This document shows, piece after piece, positions 1-9,151 of a stretch of DNA of 64,000 nucleotides (the first letter of the stretch is position 1; each line of letters opens with the position of its first letter). The notes beneath the pieces were generated by a model. The model worked only from the letters and a program-made list of their open reading frames with translations, was not told where the DNA came from and did no database searches. The DNA is from JAANXG01 sp963731035 (lineage in GTDB: Bacteria; Pseudomonadota; Gammaproteobacteria; Arenicellales; JAANXG01), in assembly GCA_963731035.1 (NCBI GenBank), contig CAVSUY010000021.1, positions 83,209 through 147,208 of the forward strand, in the 5' to 3' direction. Made by a program: the position numbers and the translations under genes.

Positions 1-600
1 ACTGAACGGCGCGTCGATGTACCCGTACCGGAGCAGGCGTGCCAGCGCCTCGCGGTTCACTCCGCCGCGCCACGAGGGGTACCGGCGAAGGGCCTTGATC
101 TCCGAAGCGAACGCCAGCGCCCCGCCAAACCAACCGAAGTACAGCGGTTTCTCGCCGAGCCGGTCCCGGGCCAGGTACAGCGCCCCCTCCTGCCTGTCCC
201 AGACGGCGAATGCGAACATTCCCACCAGACACGCGAGGGCCGCCGGCACGCCCAGCCGCTCTACCGTGGCCAGCAGTACCTCCGTATCGGAAGTGCCCTG
301 GAACCGGACGCCGTCCCGAGCCGCGTCCCGCGCCAGTTCCTTAAAGTTGTAGATCTCGCCGTTGTAGGAAATGACGAATCGTCCGCTCGCCGACGACATC
401 GGCTGGTGACCCTGACGGCTGCGGTCGATGATCGACAACCGTCGGTGGCCGAGACCCACACCCGACTCAATGTCGCACCACTCACCCGAATCGTCCGGCC
501 CCCGGTGGGCCAGTTCGTCGGCCATGCGCCGGGCAACGGCGGTCAACTCGTCTCCAGTCACCTGACCCGTCGGGTCAATGAAGCCGGCGATTCCGCACAT
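1..600 (-). CDS. asnB: Asparagine synthase-type glutamine amidotransferase, N-terminal part (runs off left edge)
   Basis: The first 200 residues read from an ATG at 600. The protein opens MCGIAGF, so Cys2 becomes the N-terminal nucleophile of a class II (Ntn) glutaminase; LAHRGPDD, GHRRLSIID and ISYNGEIYN follow, all hallmarks of the AsnB/AsnH glutaminase domain. The C-terminal ATP-dependent synthetase domain lies outside the window. The start overlaps the end of the upstream glycosyltransferase by 26 bp, which suggests translational coupling. AsnB paralogues in O-antigen or capsule loci commonly amidate uronic acids rather than make asparagine. The ugd and uronate epimerase genes in the same locus make that role likely here, as inference. 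Confidence 0.9.
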   Translation of the reverse strand, partial: MCGIAGFIDPTGQVTGDELTAVARRMADELAHRGPDDSGEWCDIESGVGLGHRRLSIIDRSRQGHQPMSSASGRFVISYNGEIYNFKELARDAARDGVRFQGTSDTEVLLATVERLGVPAALACLVGMFAFAVWDRQEGALYLARDRLGEKPLYFGWFGGALAFASEIKALRRYPSWRGGVNREALARLLRYGYIDAPFS

Positions 601-1723
601 CCAACAGCACCTCGGAGTACAGGTTCTCGTAGCAGCGCGCCACGCGGGGCAGGTTGTACCGCTCCTCTATCCTTTTCCGCGCTTCCAGACCCAGTTCTCG
701 GCGCGCGAGCGCCGGCATCGCGAGCAGATCGACACAGGCATCAGCCAGCGCCCGGGGATCCGCCGGCGGCACCACGCGGCCGGTCGCACCGACGATGCGC
801 GACGAATCCCCGACGTCCGTGACCACGCAGGCCACGCCGCAGGCCATGGCTTCACCGACGACGTTCGGGAACCCCTCCCCGCAAGAGGAGGAAACCGCCA
901 GGTCCAGGGCCGCGTTCAGCCTCGGCACATCTTCCCGGTTACCCAGCAGCTTGAATCGGTCGCGGATACCGCTGTCGTTGATCCAATGGACCAGTTCCGT
1001 GTTGTGCCAGTCGATGCCGCTGCCCGCCATGACGAAGTAGACCTGTCCCGTCACCGCCGCAATGCGGGGGGCCGCTTCCACGAAGGTACGGTGGTCCTTT
1101 TGCGGATCGAAGCGTCCAACGCGCCCCACCAGCAGCGCGTCCGCGGACAGGTCCAACTCGCTGCGCAGGCCGCCGCGCGCCGCCGGGGCGGGCCGGAACG
1201 CGTCCAGGTCGAAGCCGTTGGGAATGACCGTCAGTTTGCTCGCGCAGAATCCGAACCTCTCGTGGCTCACCCGCGCCGCTTCCGATCCGCAGACGATGCG
1301 GGCCGGTATCCGTTTGGACAACCGCGCGCATAAACGCACCAGTCTCAGGGTGGACGGCTTGTTGAGGCCGGGATCCAGGTTGCTTTGCCGGATGTTCCAT
1401 ATCACCGGCAGTCCGGAAGCCACCGCGGCGAGCCCTCCCACCAGGTCGGCGTGGTACAGCCAGGTCTGCACGATATCGGGTGGATTCGTTCGCCACCGCC
1501 GGACGAGCCGCAGGACGCCCCACGCGCTTCTGATGTCCTTCTTCAGATGCATCGCCCGAACGGAAACACCGAGATCGCGCAACCGGCCACCGACCGCGCC
1601 CATGCTCGACAGCGACGTAACCCCATGCCTGAATTCCCCCCCGGAGCCGCGGAGCAGCTTCTGCAGCATCAACTCCGCGCCGCCGACGTCCAGGCCGGTA
1701 ATGACATGCTCGACGGACGTCAT
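575..1723 (-). CDS. Glycosyltransferase family 4 (GT-B)
   Basis: A 382-residue GT4 protein. The N-terminal Rossmann half begins with HVITGLDVGGAE, the usual acceptor-side loop of WaaG/PimA-like enzymes. The C-terminal half has VGRFDPQKDH and the EX7E element in GEGFPNVVGEAMACG, which binds the nucleotide-sugar donor. It probably adds one sugar to a lipid-linked repeat unit at the inner membrane; donor and acceptor cannot be read from sequence. The ATG at 1723 is preceded by a modest AAGGG. Its end overlaps the asnB-like gene by 26 bp. Confidence 0.9.
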   Translation of the reverse strand: MTSVEHVITGLDVGGAELMLQKLLRGSGGEFRHGVTSLSSMGAVGGRLRDLGVSVRAMHLKKDIRSAWGVLRLVRRWRTNPPDIVQTWLYHADLVGGLAAVASGLPVIWNIRQSNLDPGLNKPSTLRLVRLCARLSKRIPARIVCGSEAARVSHERFGFCASKLTVIPNGFDLDAFRPAPAARGGLRSELDLSADALLVGRVGRFDPQKDHRTFVEAAPRIAAVTGQVYFVMAGSGIDWHNTELVHWINDSGIRDRFKLLGNREDVPRLNAALDLAVSSSCGEGFPNVVGEAMACGVACVVTDVGDSSRIVGATGRVVPPADPRALADACVDLLAMPALARRELGLEARKRIEERYNLPRVARCYENLYSEVLLDVRNRRLH

Positions 1724-1754
1724 CGCACCGGGACCCTTCGCTGTGTTGTCGCCC

Positions 1755-3056
1755 TCACGCCGCTTTCCTTTCCAATAAAGCCTCCACCCGGGAGATGAGC
1801 AACGGGGCGCCGGAGAGAAACAGCATCCAATTGGTCAGGACGTGATGACGCAGTCCCTGGCCGTAGTTCGTCGTCCCCATGGCCCACATGGCCGTCATGG
1901 AACCGTACAGCAGCAGTAGTACAAGTAAGGCTCGGCGCCGGTCGCCGCCGGAGAGGTACAGCGCAAGGAACGACGCTATCAGCAGCCCGGCGCGCATCAG
2001 GGCTTCACCGCAGGCGTAGACGTCCTGGAAACCGGCAATCCGCCATGGAAACGGGGCGAACAGGTAGTTCACGTAGACCAGGCCGGCGCTGAGCACGAAG
2101 CGTGACACCGAAGCGTCACTCAACTCGACGGTGAAGGCCGTGCGGGGCTGGGCCTTGTTCGTAGTCTCACGATACCCGACTAAGCTGTGGATCGGATGTT
2201 TTCCAGCCATCTTCAGGTAATTGTCTCCGGCCGGGGTCCGGACAAGTCCGATAACAAGCAGGCCGATGACGACCGCCGCGGCCACACCGGACAGGGCTAT
2301 CAGGGTTCGCCGCGATGCTTTTCCGCGACCGAGCAGCGGCACCATGAAGATGATCGCCGCCGCCACCAGCGCGTAAAGCAGAAGCAGCTGGTGAAACAAA
2401 CCCATGGCCAGCAGCGAACCGATGCATGCGGGCGCGGCCCACCAGGCGGGGCGAAGGAATGCGCGCAGCCCGCCGTATACACCGACCAGGAGGAGGAGAA
2501 GCTCGAACGGCTCTCTCAGGGTCAGGGAGCTGAAAATGACCATCGAGGGGAGCAAACCAAAGATCAACACCAGCCAAGGCGCGTGCCGGTCGATCCCGAG
2601 CAGATCCACGATGCGCACGAATATCAGACAGGAAAGCACAAACGCCATGACCGAGACCTCTCCGCCGGTCAATACGGAATCCCCCCAGAAGATGTGAAAC
2701 AGGGCGAGAAAGTTCACATAGAACCGCATGCCGATCCGCAGCCCCCTCTCGGCGAAATCACTGTGGCCCGCGTAGCTGTTGAATGTCTGCGCGTCGTACT
2801 CTCCTCCCGGCAGTGTAAAGGCATGGGCATTCACCAGCACGGCGATATGATGCGCGAGCACAACCAGGCAGACGACCACCAGAAGCTTCCGGTCCCGTAC
2901 GATCCGCGGGTCGAACGCGACGACCAGGAAACTCAGGAACATGAAAAACCAGCCGCCGCGCTCGAACTCACCAATAAAGCTGACACCGACTCCGGCGCAA
3001 ACTACGCCCAGAAGCCAGAGGCTTTTCGCAAATGGACTCAGTGTGCCCTCAGGCAC
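1755..3056 (-). CDS. Polytopic membrane protein, putative Wzy-like polysaccharide polymerase
   Basis: About 433 residues dominated by roughly ten to twelve hydrophobic segments. I chose GTG at 3056 because AGGAG lies 8 bases upstream and the codon overlaps the upstream glycosyltransferase by 8 bp; a longer frame reaches 3101. A central periplasmic-looking loop lies around residues 210-270. Motifs such as LTLREPFELLLL and NYGQGLRHH resemble polymerases of the EpsG/Wzy class, which share topology more than sequence. Position in a glycosyltransferase operon with an exporter fits repeat-unit polymerisation. A lipid-linked sugar transferase is the main alternative. Confidence 0.6.
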   Translation of the reverse strand: MPEGTLSPFAKSLWLLGVVCAGVGVSFIGEFERGGWFFMFLSFLVVAFDPRIVRDRKLLVVVCLVVLAHHIAVLVNAHAFTLPGGEYDAQTFNSYAGHSDFAERGLRIGMRFYVNFLALFHIFWGDSVLTGGEVSVMAFVLSCLIFVRIVDLLGIDRHAPWLVLIFGLLPSMVIFSSLTLREPFELLLLLVGVYGGLRAFLRPAWWAAPACIGSLLAMGLFHQLLLLYALVAAAIIFMVPLLGRGKASRRTLIALSGVAAAVVIGLLVIGLVRTPAGDNYLKMAGKHPIHSLVGYRETTNKAQPRTAFTVELSDASVSRFVLSAGLVYVNYLFAPFPWRIAGFQDVYACGEALMRAGLLIASFLALYLSGGDRRRALLVLLLLYGSMTAMWAMGTTNYGQGLRHHVLTNWMLFLSGAPLLISRVEALLERKAA

Positions 3057-4203
3057 GCGCCGAGCTCCTGCGGGATCTTTGCAGCAGACGCTCCAGGGCA
3101 TCCAGAGTATCAGCGACCAGCTTTTCCATCGAATAGCTCTCCACTATCCGGGTTCTCGCGCGGTCGCGCAGAGCTTCAGGCCGGGCATCCATCCGTTCGA
3201 GCATGAGCCGCCATCCCGTTGCCAGCGATTCCGGCGAATTCGGGGGAACCACTTCTCCAGTGTCACCCACGATCGTGGCGTTGTCCCCCACATCGGTAAC
3301 CACGCAGGGCGTCCCGCACGCCATGGCCTCGCCGATGACGTTCGGAAACCCTTCGCCGTAGGACGAGCACGTGGCAATGTCGACGGCGTTGTACACTGCC
3401 GGCATATCGTCCGTCTCGCCGGCCCAGACCAACCTGTCCGTGAGGCCGGCGCGCCGCGCCGCCGCGCGCAGAGTCTCCGCGTAAGCGGGATCGCCCCCGC
3501 CGACGCAGACGAATCGGATGTCCTGCCGGTCGCGGGCGAGCAGCGCCGCCGCCTTGATAAAGGTCATGTGATCCTTCATCGGATCGAGCCGGGCGACCAG
3601 GCCGATGAGAGGTGCCCCATTGGGAACTCCCCACCGCTCGCGGAGCGCCCGGCGGCCGGATTCCCCGGGCTTGAAATAGTGGATATCGAAGCCATTCGGC
3701 AGCAGCAGCAGGATGCGCTCCGGGAAGCCCCGGTTCCTGGCATAGCGCACCCCTGCCTCCGAATTCGAGATAACCATGTCGCAGAAGCGCGCCAGACGCT
3801 GCTCGATCCAGTAGCTCAGGCGCGTCACGAGGTCGTAGCGCGCCAGGTCGACATAGGACGCGGCGATACGGAAGACGAGCCGCGGCCGCCCGCCGAGGAA
3901 AGGCCGAACAATCACGGTGCAGATATTGGGCCCCGGCAGACAGCTGTAGATGACGTCCGGCCTCAATTGATGCAGGCTTCGGCGAAGCCGAGAGAGGAAG
4001 CCGAGGACATCCCAGCGCCCGCCTTTGTCCAGGTACACGATGGGAACTCCATTCTCCTTCAGGACTCGCTCCAGGGCCCCGCCCCCGTAGAAGGTCAACA
4101 CCGACACATCGCAGCCGGCAGCCTTGAGACCTCCCGACAAAGCCGTCAGTTGACGTTCCGCGCCGCCGGGCTCCAGCGAGCGCGTCACAAAGGCGATCTT
4201 CAT
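3049..4203 (-). CDS. Glycosyltransferase family 4 (GT-B)
   Basis: A 384-residue GT4 enzyme starting MKIAFVTRSLEPGGAERQL. The ATG at 4203 has GGAGG 5 bases upstream, better than the in-frame GTG at 4215. The donor half shows LVARLDPMKDHMTF and GEGFPNVIGEAMACGTP, the EX7E region. It is clearly related to the product of 575..1723 (same VVTDVGD and VVPPNSPE blocks), so the two may be paralogues that add related sugars. The end overlaps the membrane-protein gene by 8 bp. Confidence 0.9.
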   Translation of the reverse strand: MKIAFVTRSLEPGGAERQLTALSGGLKAAGCDVSVLTFYGGGALERVLKENGVPIVYLDKGGRWDVLGFLSRLRRSLHQLRPDVIYSCLPGPNICTVIVRPFLGGRPRLVFRIAASYVDLARYDLVTRLSYWIEQRLARFCDMVISNSEAGVRYARNRGFPERILLLLPNGFDIHYFKPGESGRRALRERWGVPNGAPLIGLVARLDPMKDHMTFIKAAALLARDRQDIRFVCVGGGDPAYAETLRAAARRAGLTDRLVWAGETDDMPAVYNAVDIATCSSYGEGFPNVIGEAMACGTPCVVTDVGDNATIVGDTGEVVPPNSPESLATGWRLMLERMDARPEALRDRARTRIVESYSMEKLVADTLDALERLLQRSRRSSARA

Positions 4204-4261
4204 TCGATCCTCCACGGGGATTTCCCGGGCGCGGACGTCAGCGGCAAACGGCTATCCGGCA

Positions 4262-5053
4262 TCAACCGCCCCTTCGTCGAGTGAAAAGGTATTCGTTGCA
4301 GCCGTGGCGGCCCCCGCAGGTGGTCAGCTTGTCGAGTTGGAACCCCCTGGGCCGCAGGAACGCCAGCACCGCGTCCGGGGTGGCGGCCTCAAAGGGATAG
4401 CCTCCCAACCAGTCCTTCATGTCGTACCACAAGGTCATGCCGCGTTCAGGGGAGCGCTTGCCCGTCATGCGCCTCACCAGCCATCTCAACGCGACGAAAT
4501 AAGGGGCGTGCACGGCGGTCAGAATCCATCGCAGCGCAACGTTGCGGTTATACATCCGCTTCACGCATCTCCAGTAGCGCGTCAACCAACCCTGGTGGTT
4601 GTATAGAGCGACATACAACATCCCGTTATCGGCCACTCTTCCGGCAGCCTGGTCCAGCGCCTGCCACATCGCGCCGGTGTGGTGGAGCACGCCCCACGCG
4701 TACACCACGTCGAAGGACCCCAGCGTCTTCACGTATTCCACGTCGAGGATGGAGCCCTGCTCGACGTCCCATCCGTCGCCGGCTTCGTCGAAGCGGTCCC
4801 TCAGCGCCCGGGTGCATGCCACCGAATCCGGATCGAAATCGAAGCCGCGGACCCTGGCGCCGAGTCTCCTGGCCGCCAGGCTGAACAGTCCGCTGCCGGT
4901 GCCGATGTCCAGAAACGAAAGACCGTCGAGAGTCTCCCTATCGAGCATGGATGACAGCGATGCCCGGGCCTCGGCAACCTTGGGCTCGTCGACCAGCCGG
5001 GCGTATTGCATCCAGTTCCTGCCGAAGCCGAAGCGTGGGGATTGTTCGCTCAA
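4262..5053 (-). CDS. SAM-dependent class I methyltransferase
   Basis: 263 residues with a Rossmann methyltransferase core: motif I LSFLDIGTGSGLFSLAA near residues 44-60, acidic FDFDPDS, then DVVYAWGVLHHTG near residue 115. The start is TTG at 5053, supported by AGGAG 7 bases upstream. In this setting it probably O- or N-methylates a sugar or terminates chain growth, but the substrate is not visible. The basic C-terminal third (VKRMYNRN, RRMTGKR) may sit on the membrane. It resembles methyltransferase type 11/12 proteins common in O-antigen islands. Confidence 0.85.
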   Translation of the reverse strand: MSEQSPRFGFGRNWMQYARLVDEPKVAEARASLSSMLDRETLDGLSFLDIGTGSGLFSLAARRLGARVRGFDFDPDSVACTRALRDRFDEAGDGWDVEQGSILDVEYVKTLGSFDVVYAWGVLHHTGAMWQALDQAAGRVADNGMLYVALYNHQGWLTRYWRCVKRMYNRNVALRWILTAVHAPYFVALRWLVRRMTGKRSPERGMTLWYDMKDWLGGYPFEAATPDAVLAFLRPRGFQLDKLTTCGGRHGCNEYLFTRRRGG

Positions 5054-5121
5054 CGCAAGGCTCCTATCGGGGCCGCCGTAAGCCGGTGCTCACGTGTCCA
5101 CCGCCGCTCCGTCGGACACCT

Positions 5122-6222
5122 TCACAGTCCACAGGCTCCAATGGTCTCCTCCCACAGACCCATGACCCGGGCGACGCCGAATCGCTCGGCGATGTCCGTG
5201 GCCCGGCTGCCGAGGTTCCGGCGCAGTGCGGGGTCACCGACAAGGGTGCCCAAGGCGCCGGCAAGGGCGCCGCTGTCCTGTGCTGGAACCACGAGACCGT
5301 TGACGCCGGGTTCGATCAGGTCATAGACACCGGCACTGTACTCGCTGGCCACGACCGGCATGCCGCATGCCATAGCTTCGCACAAGCCCATCGGAAAACC
5401 TTCGAATCTCGAGCTCAGTACGAATATCCCCGCGGTCCTGAAGTAGGACTGCGGGTGCTTCACCACACCGGGCATGGACACCCGTGATTCGATCTCCAGG
5501 TGGCGGGCGAGACTCTCCAGCCTGTCCCTCTCGGGACCCTGCCCCAATATCACCAAACGCCAGCCGCCGGCCGCCTCGCCCAGGGCGGCGACGGCGTGGA
5601 ACAGGATGTCGTAGCCCTTCTCGGGCCCCAGTCGGCCGACCGCCAGTATCACCTCCTCCCGTTCCGCACGCGCACCACCGGCCGACGCCTCGCCGCAGCG
5701 AGGCACCGGATTCGGTATCACGACGGCGTTGAACCGGGCGGCGAAAAATTCCAGCGCGGGGCGGTTTAGGACGACAATCAGGCGCGCCCACTTGTAGCTG
5801 ATGCGTCTGGCCAGCGACCAGATCCGGACGACCGGACACTTCGCCGGATCCGTATGTTCGGTAACGATGACGGGCAACCCCAGGCCTCGCATCGCCAGCA
5901 GGACCAGCACGTTGCATTCGGTCATGTAACTGATAATCAGGTCCGGCGCCGCCGCCTTGACGGCCTTTCGGATGGCCGACACCCGGTTCAGGTTGCGGCG
6001 CACGGCCTCACCGGTGCCGGCCGAGCTGCCGAGCAGACCGAGCCCGGTGTATTGGATCCTGGGGTCCAGGGAATAGAACGGAGCGTCGTCCGGCGACGCC
6101 AGGCTCAGGATGAGTACATCCCTGCCCTGCTCCGCCCAGTGGTTCGCCATGGTGGCGAGCACACGCTCGGCGCCCCCCACGTCCAGCGACGAGATAACGA
6201 GCACCACGCGGTTCCAGCTCAT
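5122..6222 (-). CDS. Glycosyltransferase family 4 (GT-B)
   Basis: 366 residues. The N-terminus SSLDVGGAERVLATMANHW is typical of the GT4 subgroup with CapM/WcaL-like members. The C-terminal nucleotide-binding half shows AVGRLGPEKGYDIL and FEGFPMGLCEAMACGMP (EX7E). The ATG at 6222 overlaps the TGA of the upstream GT2 gene as ATGA, so the two are probably translationally coupled. Donor sugar unknown. Confidence 0.9.
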   Translation of the reverse strand: MSWNRVVLVISSLDVGGAERVLATMANHWAEQGRDVLILSLASPDDAPFYSLDPRIQYTGLGLLGSSAGTGEAVRRNLNRVSAIRKAVKAAAPDLIISYMTECNVLVLLAMRGLGLPVIVTEHTDPAKCPVVRIWSLARRISYKWARLIVVLNRPALEFFAARFNAVVIPNPVPRCGEASAGGARAEREEVILAVGRLGPEKGYDILFHAVAALGEAAGGWRLVILGQGPERDRLESLARHLEIESRVSMPGVVKHPQSYFRTAGIFVLSSRFEGFPMGLCEAMACGMPVVASEYSAGVYDLIEPGVNGLVVPAQDSGALAGALGTLVGDPALRRNLGSRATDIAERFGVARVMGLWEETIGACGL

Positions 6223-7253
6223 ACGCCTTCGGTGCCCCGCACCCGGTCCCAGACCTTGAACGCAGCGACGACCAGCCGCCGGTTCAGGTACGTCAGCAAC
6301 AGTTGCAGATAGGATTTCGGATGAGTGGGTCGTTCCTTCAATCTGTTGATGATCTCCCTTCGGGCGTTTCCCAGCATGCCTGATCGCAGGCAGGTATGGA
6401 TATATCTGCTTCGGTAGGCATCAACGTGGTTAAAGCCGGTCAAATCCTCCGCACGCGGACTCTCCTCCATTCGTCCGGTATCCAGTCTGTCCGGCTTTCC
6501 CGAGGCCCGCTCCCGGTGAAGCTCCCTGGCGATGTCGCGGAACCGCTCCTGCTCACGGTTGTGCCTTATCGACACCTCGTCGGCGCGCATCCGGTGCCGG
6601 TAGCGCATGTTCGGCAGGTTCGCCGTCTGCCAACGTTCCGCGAGCCGCAGGATAAGGTCGTAATCCTGGGAATATCGGAAGAACTCCCTGTACCCGCCAA
6701 CCGCCCGGTAGGCATCCGTCCGCATCATGAGACTGCCGTGCACGAACTGGTTTTCCCGCGATAGTTTTCCGTGCGCCGCGTCCGGCCGCGCCTCGAGGCG
6801 GCGGGAGCTGATACGATCTCCACGCTCGTCGATGATGGCGGCCATGGTACCTACCAGTGCCACCTCCGGGTGGTCATCGAGAAACGCCACCTGCTCGGCG
6901 AGCCGTTCGGCGTCCGAGACGTCGTCGGCATCCTGGCGTGCCAGGTATTGTCCGCGCGCCGCCGAAGCGCCACGGATCAGCGAACGGGTGAGGCCCCGGT
7001 TGTCCTGCTCCAGAATCTTCAACCGCGGGTCGTCGAAGGCCTTCAGCAACGTGGAAGACCGGTCCGTCGATCCGTCGTCTATCACGATCAGTTCGAAATC
7101 CTCGAACGTCTGCGCCAGAATGCTTTCCAGCGCCTCCTGGAGATGCGATTGGTCGTTGTAAACGCTCATAACCACGCTCACCCGGGGCGCCACCGGTGTT
7201 CCGTTGCCGTCCGGGGAAGCCGCCGACACCGATTCCGGAGCAGGTGCGGTCAT
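6219..7253 (-). CDS. Glycosyltransferase family 2 (GT-A)
   Basis: 344 residues from ATG at 7253; the frame stays open further upstream, but that stretch is a shadow of the neighbouring GT4 gene. After a short proline-rich lead comes RVSVVMSVYNDQSHLQEAL, then LIVIDDGSTDRSSTLL and ARQDADD, the DXD-type metal and donor site of GT2 enzymes. A C-terminal YRHRMRADEVSIRHN block follows. The start overlaps the upstream gene as ATGA. It probably transfers a sugar at the cytoplasmic membrane face; it has no obvious transmembrane segments, unlike polymerising synthases. Confidence 0.9.
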   Translation of the reverse strand: MTAPAPESVSAASPDGNGTPVAPRVSVVMSVYNDQSHLQEALESILAQTFEDFELIVIDDGSTDRSSTLLKAFDDPRLKILEQDNRGLTRSLIRGASAARGQYLARQDADDVSDAERLAEQVAFLDDHPEVALVGTMAAIIDERGDRISSRRLEARPDAAHGKLSRENQFVHGSLMMRTDAYRAVGGYREFFRYSQDYDLILRLAERWQTANLPNMRYRHRMRADEVSIRHNREQERFRDIARELHRERASGKPDRLDTGRMEESPRAEDLTGFNHVDAYRSRYIHTCLRSGMLGNARREIINRLKERPTHPKSYLQLLLTYLNRRLVVAAFKVWDRVRGTEGV

Positions 7254-8404
7254 GCACCCCGCGGTGCCAACGCGGATCCGAGTACGCGCAGCTCGCTTTC
7301 CACCACCCGTTCCAGCGAAAAATGATCTTCCACGAATCGCCTGGCCCCGGCTCCCAGTCTCTCGCACAGCTCGGGATTCTCCAGCAGGTCTGCGAGCGCC
7401 GCGCCGATACTCTCCGGACCCGTATGACACAGGTACCCGGTGCTGCCATGCTCGATGACTTCCCGTATACCGGGATTGTCGGCGCCCAGCACCGCCACGC
7501 CGCACGCCATCGCTTCCAGCAACGCCTTGGGATGCCCCTCGAAGAACGAAGGGAGAACAAACACCGCAGCCTCGTTCAGGATTGCCGGCATCGCCGTGTG
7601 GGACACGCTTCCTTTCCAATCGAGCCGGCCGTTCATGGTATTGAATTCCTCCTTCAACTGCCGTTCCTGCTCGCCGGAGCCGACGACGGTGATCGTCGCC
7701 TCGAGACCTTCCACGGCCTTCAGGAGGGAACGAACATTCTTCTGCTCGGCCAAGCGGCCCACGAATACCACGTGACATTTCCTTCTCGCCGCGTGGTCCG
7801 GTTTGAACCGCTCGGTGTCGACGTAATTGGGAATCACTGAGATCTTTTGTGCGGCACCGGGAATTCGTTCGACTATTTCCCGTTGCATCTCGTCGGTGGT
7901 TACCACGATTCTGGTGGCCGCTGGAAATACCTTGTCTTCAATTGCCCTGGCATCCCGCGCATCGCGGCTCTCCGCCCCATGGTACCGGGCGGCGAAATCG
8001 GACCACATATAGCCGCAGCGCACCACCAGGGGCTTGTGAAGTAGACGGGCGGCCCGGAGTGCGACCTGCGCCCCGTTCGCCTGGTTGGTCTTGAAGATCC
8101 CGCACTCCCGCAGGCTGCGACGATGCAAAAACGGCAGCAGCCGCTCGTACAATCGCGAGGGCAGCCGGTAGGAATTGAAGCGGACATCGATGTCCGGCAG
8201 CCGTTCCAGATACCGCTGCTCCCTGCGCCCGTAGGTGATAAAGGTCGTGTCCACTCCCTTCTCCGCCAGGCGATGGTACAGGGCGGTCTCCCGCTCCAGT
8301 ATTCCGTACTGATCCCAGACCTCCAGCGAATTGCCGAGGGTGAAGAACAACGCAATGCGCTCCAGTCCCGGTCGCCGCCCGGCGGCCGTGCCTTCCGGGA
8401 TCAT
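7250..8404 (-). CDS. Glycosyltransferase family 4 (GT-B)
   Basis: About 384 residues. I place the start at ATG 8404, which overlaps the stop of the methyltransferase gene as TAATG; an in-frame TTG at 8437 is less likely. The N-terminal half reads LERIALFFTLGNSLEVWDQ, an unusual opening compared with the GGAER type neighbours. The C-terminal half is standard: FVGRLAEQKNVRSLLKAV and FEGHPKALLEAMACGVAV carry the donor-binding EX7E element. It sits between a methyltransferase and a GT2 gene in a tightly packed series. Confidence 0.88.
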   Translation of the reverse strand: MIPEGTAAGRRPGLERIALFFTLGNSLEVWDQYGILERETALYHRLAEKGVDTTFITYGRREQRYLERLPDIDVRFNSYRLPSRLYERLLPFLHRRSLRECGIFKTNQANGAQVALRAARLLHKPLVVRCGYMWSDFAARYHGAESRDARDARAIEDKVFPAATRIVVTTDEMQREIVERIPGAAQKISVIPNYVDTERFKPDHAARRKCHVVFVGRLAEQKNVRSLLKAVEGLEATITVVGSGEQERQLKEEFNTMNGRLDWKGSVSHTAMPAILNEAAVFVLPSFFEGHPKALLEAMACGVAVLGADNPGIREVIEHGSTGYLCHTGPESIGAALADLLENPELCERLGAGARRFVEDHFSLERVVESELRVLGSALAPRGA

Positions 8405-9093
8405 TACCCGGCTTTCTTTCGCAGAATGATCTCCCAATTCATTCCGTCGAAGGTATTCTGTATCCGCCTGCTTTCAAGGACCTCCACGTTGTCGAACATG
8501 GCGATTACCGAGTCCGGGCGGAATACGACCGTCTCGGTGTATTCGTCCCCGTCTATACCCAGTTGCAGGTGCACCATGATGACCCCGCCCTCCATCGTAA
8601 CGCGCTCCATCTCTGCGCAGAATTTTTTCGGGTACAGCGCGTGGTCGAAGATGTTCGTGAACACGAAGTCGTAGGTAGCGGGGTCGTATTTCAAGTCGTG
8701 GATATCGCCCTCGACGGTGTAAGGCGGGAAAGGCACCAGGTCCACCCCCAGGGCCTGAATACCGAGATCCAGCAGCGCCTTGACCTCCTGGCCCGTACGT
8801 GCTCCCAGGCACAGCGCCTGCTTCCTGGACTCAAGGTACTCCCAGTTTCTCCTGTAGATGTCCATGAAGCCATCGTACTTGACCCGCCATTCCTCACCTT
8901 TCCATTTCTCGATGCGCCTGGAATCGCACGTCTTCTCTTTCTGGTGATCTACGTACTTCCCGTAGTCGGCATATTGCCGGGTAGAAACGACGGTGTTGCC
9001 GCGAAGGGTCATCCAGGCCGCCGTCAAGCCCTGTTTGATCTTCGACGTCCTTTCGGTCAGCCTGCGTTTCAGCCCGGAGACGGTTTGCCTCAT
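8404..9093 (-). CDS. Methyltransferase-fold protein of the polysaccharide locus
   Basis: About 229 residues from ATG 9093 (a GTG at 9108 is possible). The central part reads LCLGARTGQEVKALLDLG, a degenerate class I motif I, followed by GVDLVPFPPYTVEGDIHDL and DFVFTNIFDHALYPKKF, matching methyltransferase type 11 order. The leading 90 residues are basic and aromatic (EKWKGEEWRVKYDG). Its last codon overlaps the start of the next gene. Substrate unknown; a sugar O-methyltransferase is a reasonable guess. Confidence 0.75.
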   Translation of the reverse strand: MRQTVSGLKRRLTERTSKIKQGLTAAWMTLRGNTVVSTRQYADYGKYVDHQKEKTCDSRRIEKWKGEEWRVKYDGFMDIYRRNWEYLESRKQALCLGARTGQEVKALLDLGIQALGVDLVPFPPYTVEGDIHDLKYDPATYDFVFTNIFDHALYPKKFCAEMERVTMEGGVIMVHLQLGIDGDEYTETVVFRPDSVIAMFDNVEVLESRRIQNTFDGMNWEIILRKKAG

Positions 9094-9151
9094 TTGCGCG
9101 GCCCCCACGGGCTCGAAATCGCACCCATCCGCTGCGCACGGTCTTTTGAAA

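Noticed and set aside
2187..3206. 339-codon plus-strand frame opposite the Wzy-like gene
   Set aside because: Antisense shadow with Gln/His/Glu-rich text; the opposite strand shows clear membrane helices and a good ribosome site.
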